A stretch of 64,000 nt of DNA, from contig JAAYCM010000131.1 of NCBI GenBank assembly GCA_012729765.1, positions 23,425-87,424 of the forward strand, in the 5' to 3' direction. The notes below the pieces were generated by a model. That model was not told where the DNA came from and searched no databases. It was given only the letters and a program-made list of their open reading frames with translations. The first letter of the stretch is position 1, and every line of letters begins with the position of its first letter. Position numbers and translations under genes: made by a program. This stretch comes from Chloroflexota bacterium. Its GTDB lineage: Bacteria; Chloroflexota; Anaerolineae; Aggregatilineales; Aggregatilineaceae. Positions 63,611 to 64,000 of this stretch are shown here, piece by piece.

Positions 63611-64000
63611 ATGGCTCGCGGACTGAACAAGGTTATGATCATTGGCACGCTTGGGCGCGATCCGGAACTGCGCTATACGCCCAGTGGCCGGCCCGTCGCC
63701 AGCTTCAGCGTCGCGACCAGCCGGAGCTGGACATCGTCTGAGGGCGAGCGCCGCGAAGAAACCGAATGGTTCAACGTCGTGGCCTGGGGCAACCTCGCCG
63801 AAATCTGCAAGACGCACCTCAACAAGGGCCAGCAGGTTTATGTCGAGGGCCGGCTGCAAACACGCGGCTGGGAAGACGAGAACGGTACCCGGCACTATCG
63901 CACTGAGCTGGTCGCCAATGAGATGATCCTGCTCGGCGACCGCCGCCCGTCGCACGACTACGACGACCTGGATACGACCGACGAAGATTTCGCATTCTAA
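63611..64000 (+). CDS. ssb: Single-stranded DNA-binding protein
   Basis: A 129-residue OB-fold protein that coats single-stranded DNA in replication, recombination and repair. MARGLNKVMIIGTLGRDPEL, YTPSGRPVASFSVATSRSWT, ETEWFNVVAWGNLAEICKT and VYVEGRLQTRGWEDENGTRH are all present. The linker is short and the acidic tail ends DEDFAF, a variant of the DDIPF tip that recruits partners. Pairing with rpsF is the common bacterial arrangement, usually followed by rpsR, which would lie beyond the window. Start ATG 63611 has AGGAG upstream. The stop is the last codon of the window. Confidence 0.97.
   Translation: MARGLNKVMIIGTLGRDPELRYTPSGRPVASFSVATSRSWTSSEGERREETEWFNVVAWGNLAEICKTHLNKGQQVYVEGRLQTRGWEDENGTRHYRTELVANEMILLGDRRPSHDYDDLDTTDEDFAF

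Overview
The window is a 64 kb piece of a GC-rich bacterial chromosome (roughly 65% G+C by eye) with dense, mostly housekeeping genes. The gene content fits a free-living, envelope-rich bacterium, most likely a Chloroflexota (Anaerolineae-like) lineage: a cydABDC oxidase locus, adenosylhomocysteinase next to an adenosine kinase, large GT-C/YfhO-type membrane glycan proteins, DUF4397 and SH3 exported proteins, and a clostripain-type secreted protease. This assignment is inference; no 16S or other decisive marker is present. No tRNA, rRNA, CRISPR array or complete insertion sequence was found.

Layout. 1-3.8 kb: 3' part of fabH, a hexapeptide acyltransferase flanked by two copies of a 38-nt hairpin, and a clearly AT-richer, probably acquired gene for a PD-(D/E)XK-like nuclease with a C-terminal Cys cluster. 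4-13.7 kb: alaS, a baseplate-J-like membrane protein coupled to ruvX, a NUDIX hydrolase, mltG, a DUF4342 protein, pyrimidine-nucleoside phosphorylase and a membrane-anchored DsbA-like protein. 13.9-26.4 kb: a large DUF4397/SH3 surface protein, ahcY-GNAT-adoK (methyl cycle), an orphan CpaF-like ATPase, an M1 aminopeptidase fused to a trypsin-like domain that lacks the usual serine, mtnA and a HEAT-like protein. 26.6-33.6 kb: cytochrome bd oxidase and its CydDC exporter, with a methyltransferase gene between cydD and cydC. 33.9-40.5 kb: rmd-gmd (GDP-D-rhamnose), tatD, an alpha/beta hydrolase, a zinc-ribbon membrane protein, a secreted CocE/NonD hydrolase and a small exported protein. 40.6-57 kb: a surface-glycan block with GT2 and GT4 transferases and, after one inverted quinone-reductase-like gene, five translationally coupled genes for GT-C/YfhO proteins and an O-antigen-ligase-like protein. 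57-64 kb: an unknown protein, a TrmB-like methyltransferase with an altered catalytic motif, a phosphoesterase, a clostripain-family protease, and rpsF-ssb behind a promoter and a candidate S6:S18 leader.

The most unusual items are (i) a family of about 180-bp MITE-like palindromic elements with CTAG termini that sit exactly at TAG stop codons at six places; (ii) the solitary AT-rich nuclease gene, whose promoter spacer holds a perfect 12-bp palindrome; (iii) the trypsin-like/M1 fusion; and (iv) a beta-sandwich module that recurs at least seven times at the C-termini of the membrane glycan proteins. GDP-D-rhamnose synthesis, the glycosyltransferases and the GT-C/ligase operon plausibly form one envelope-glycan pathway.
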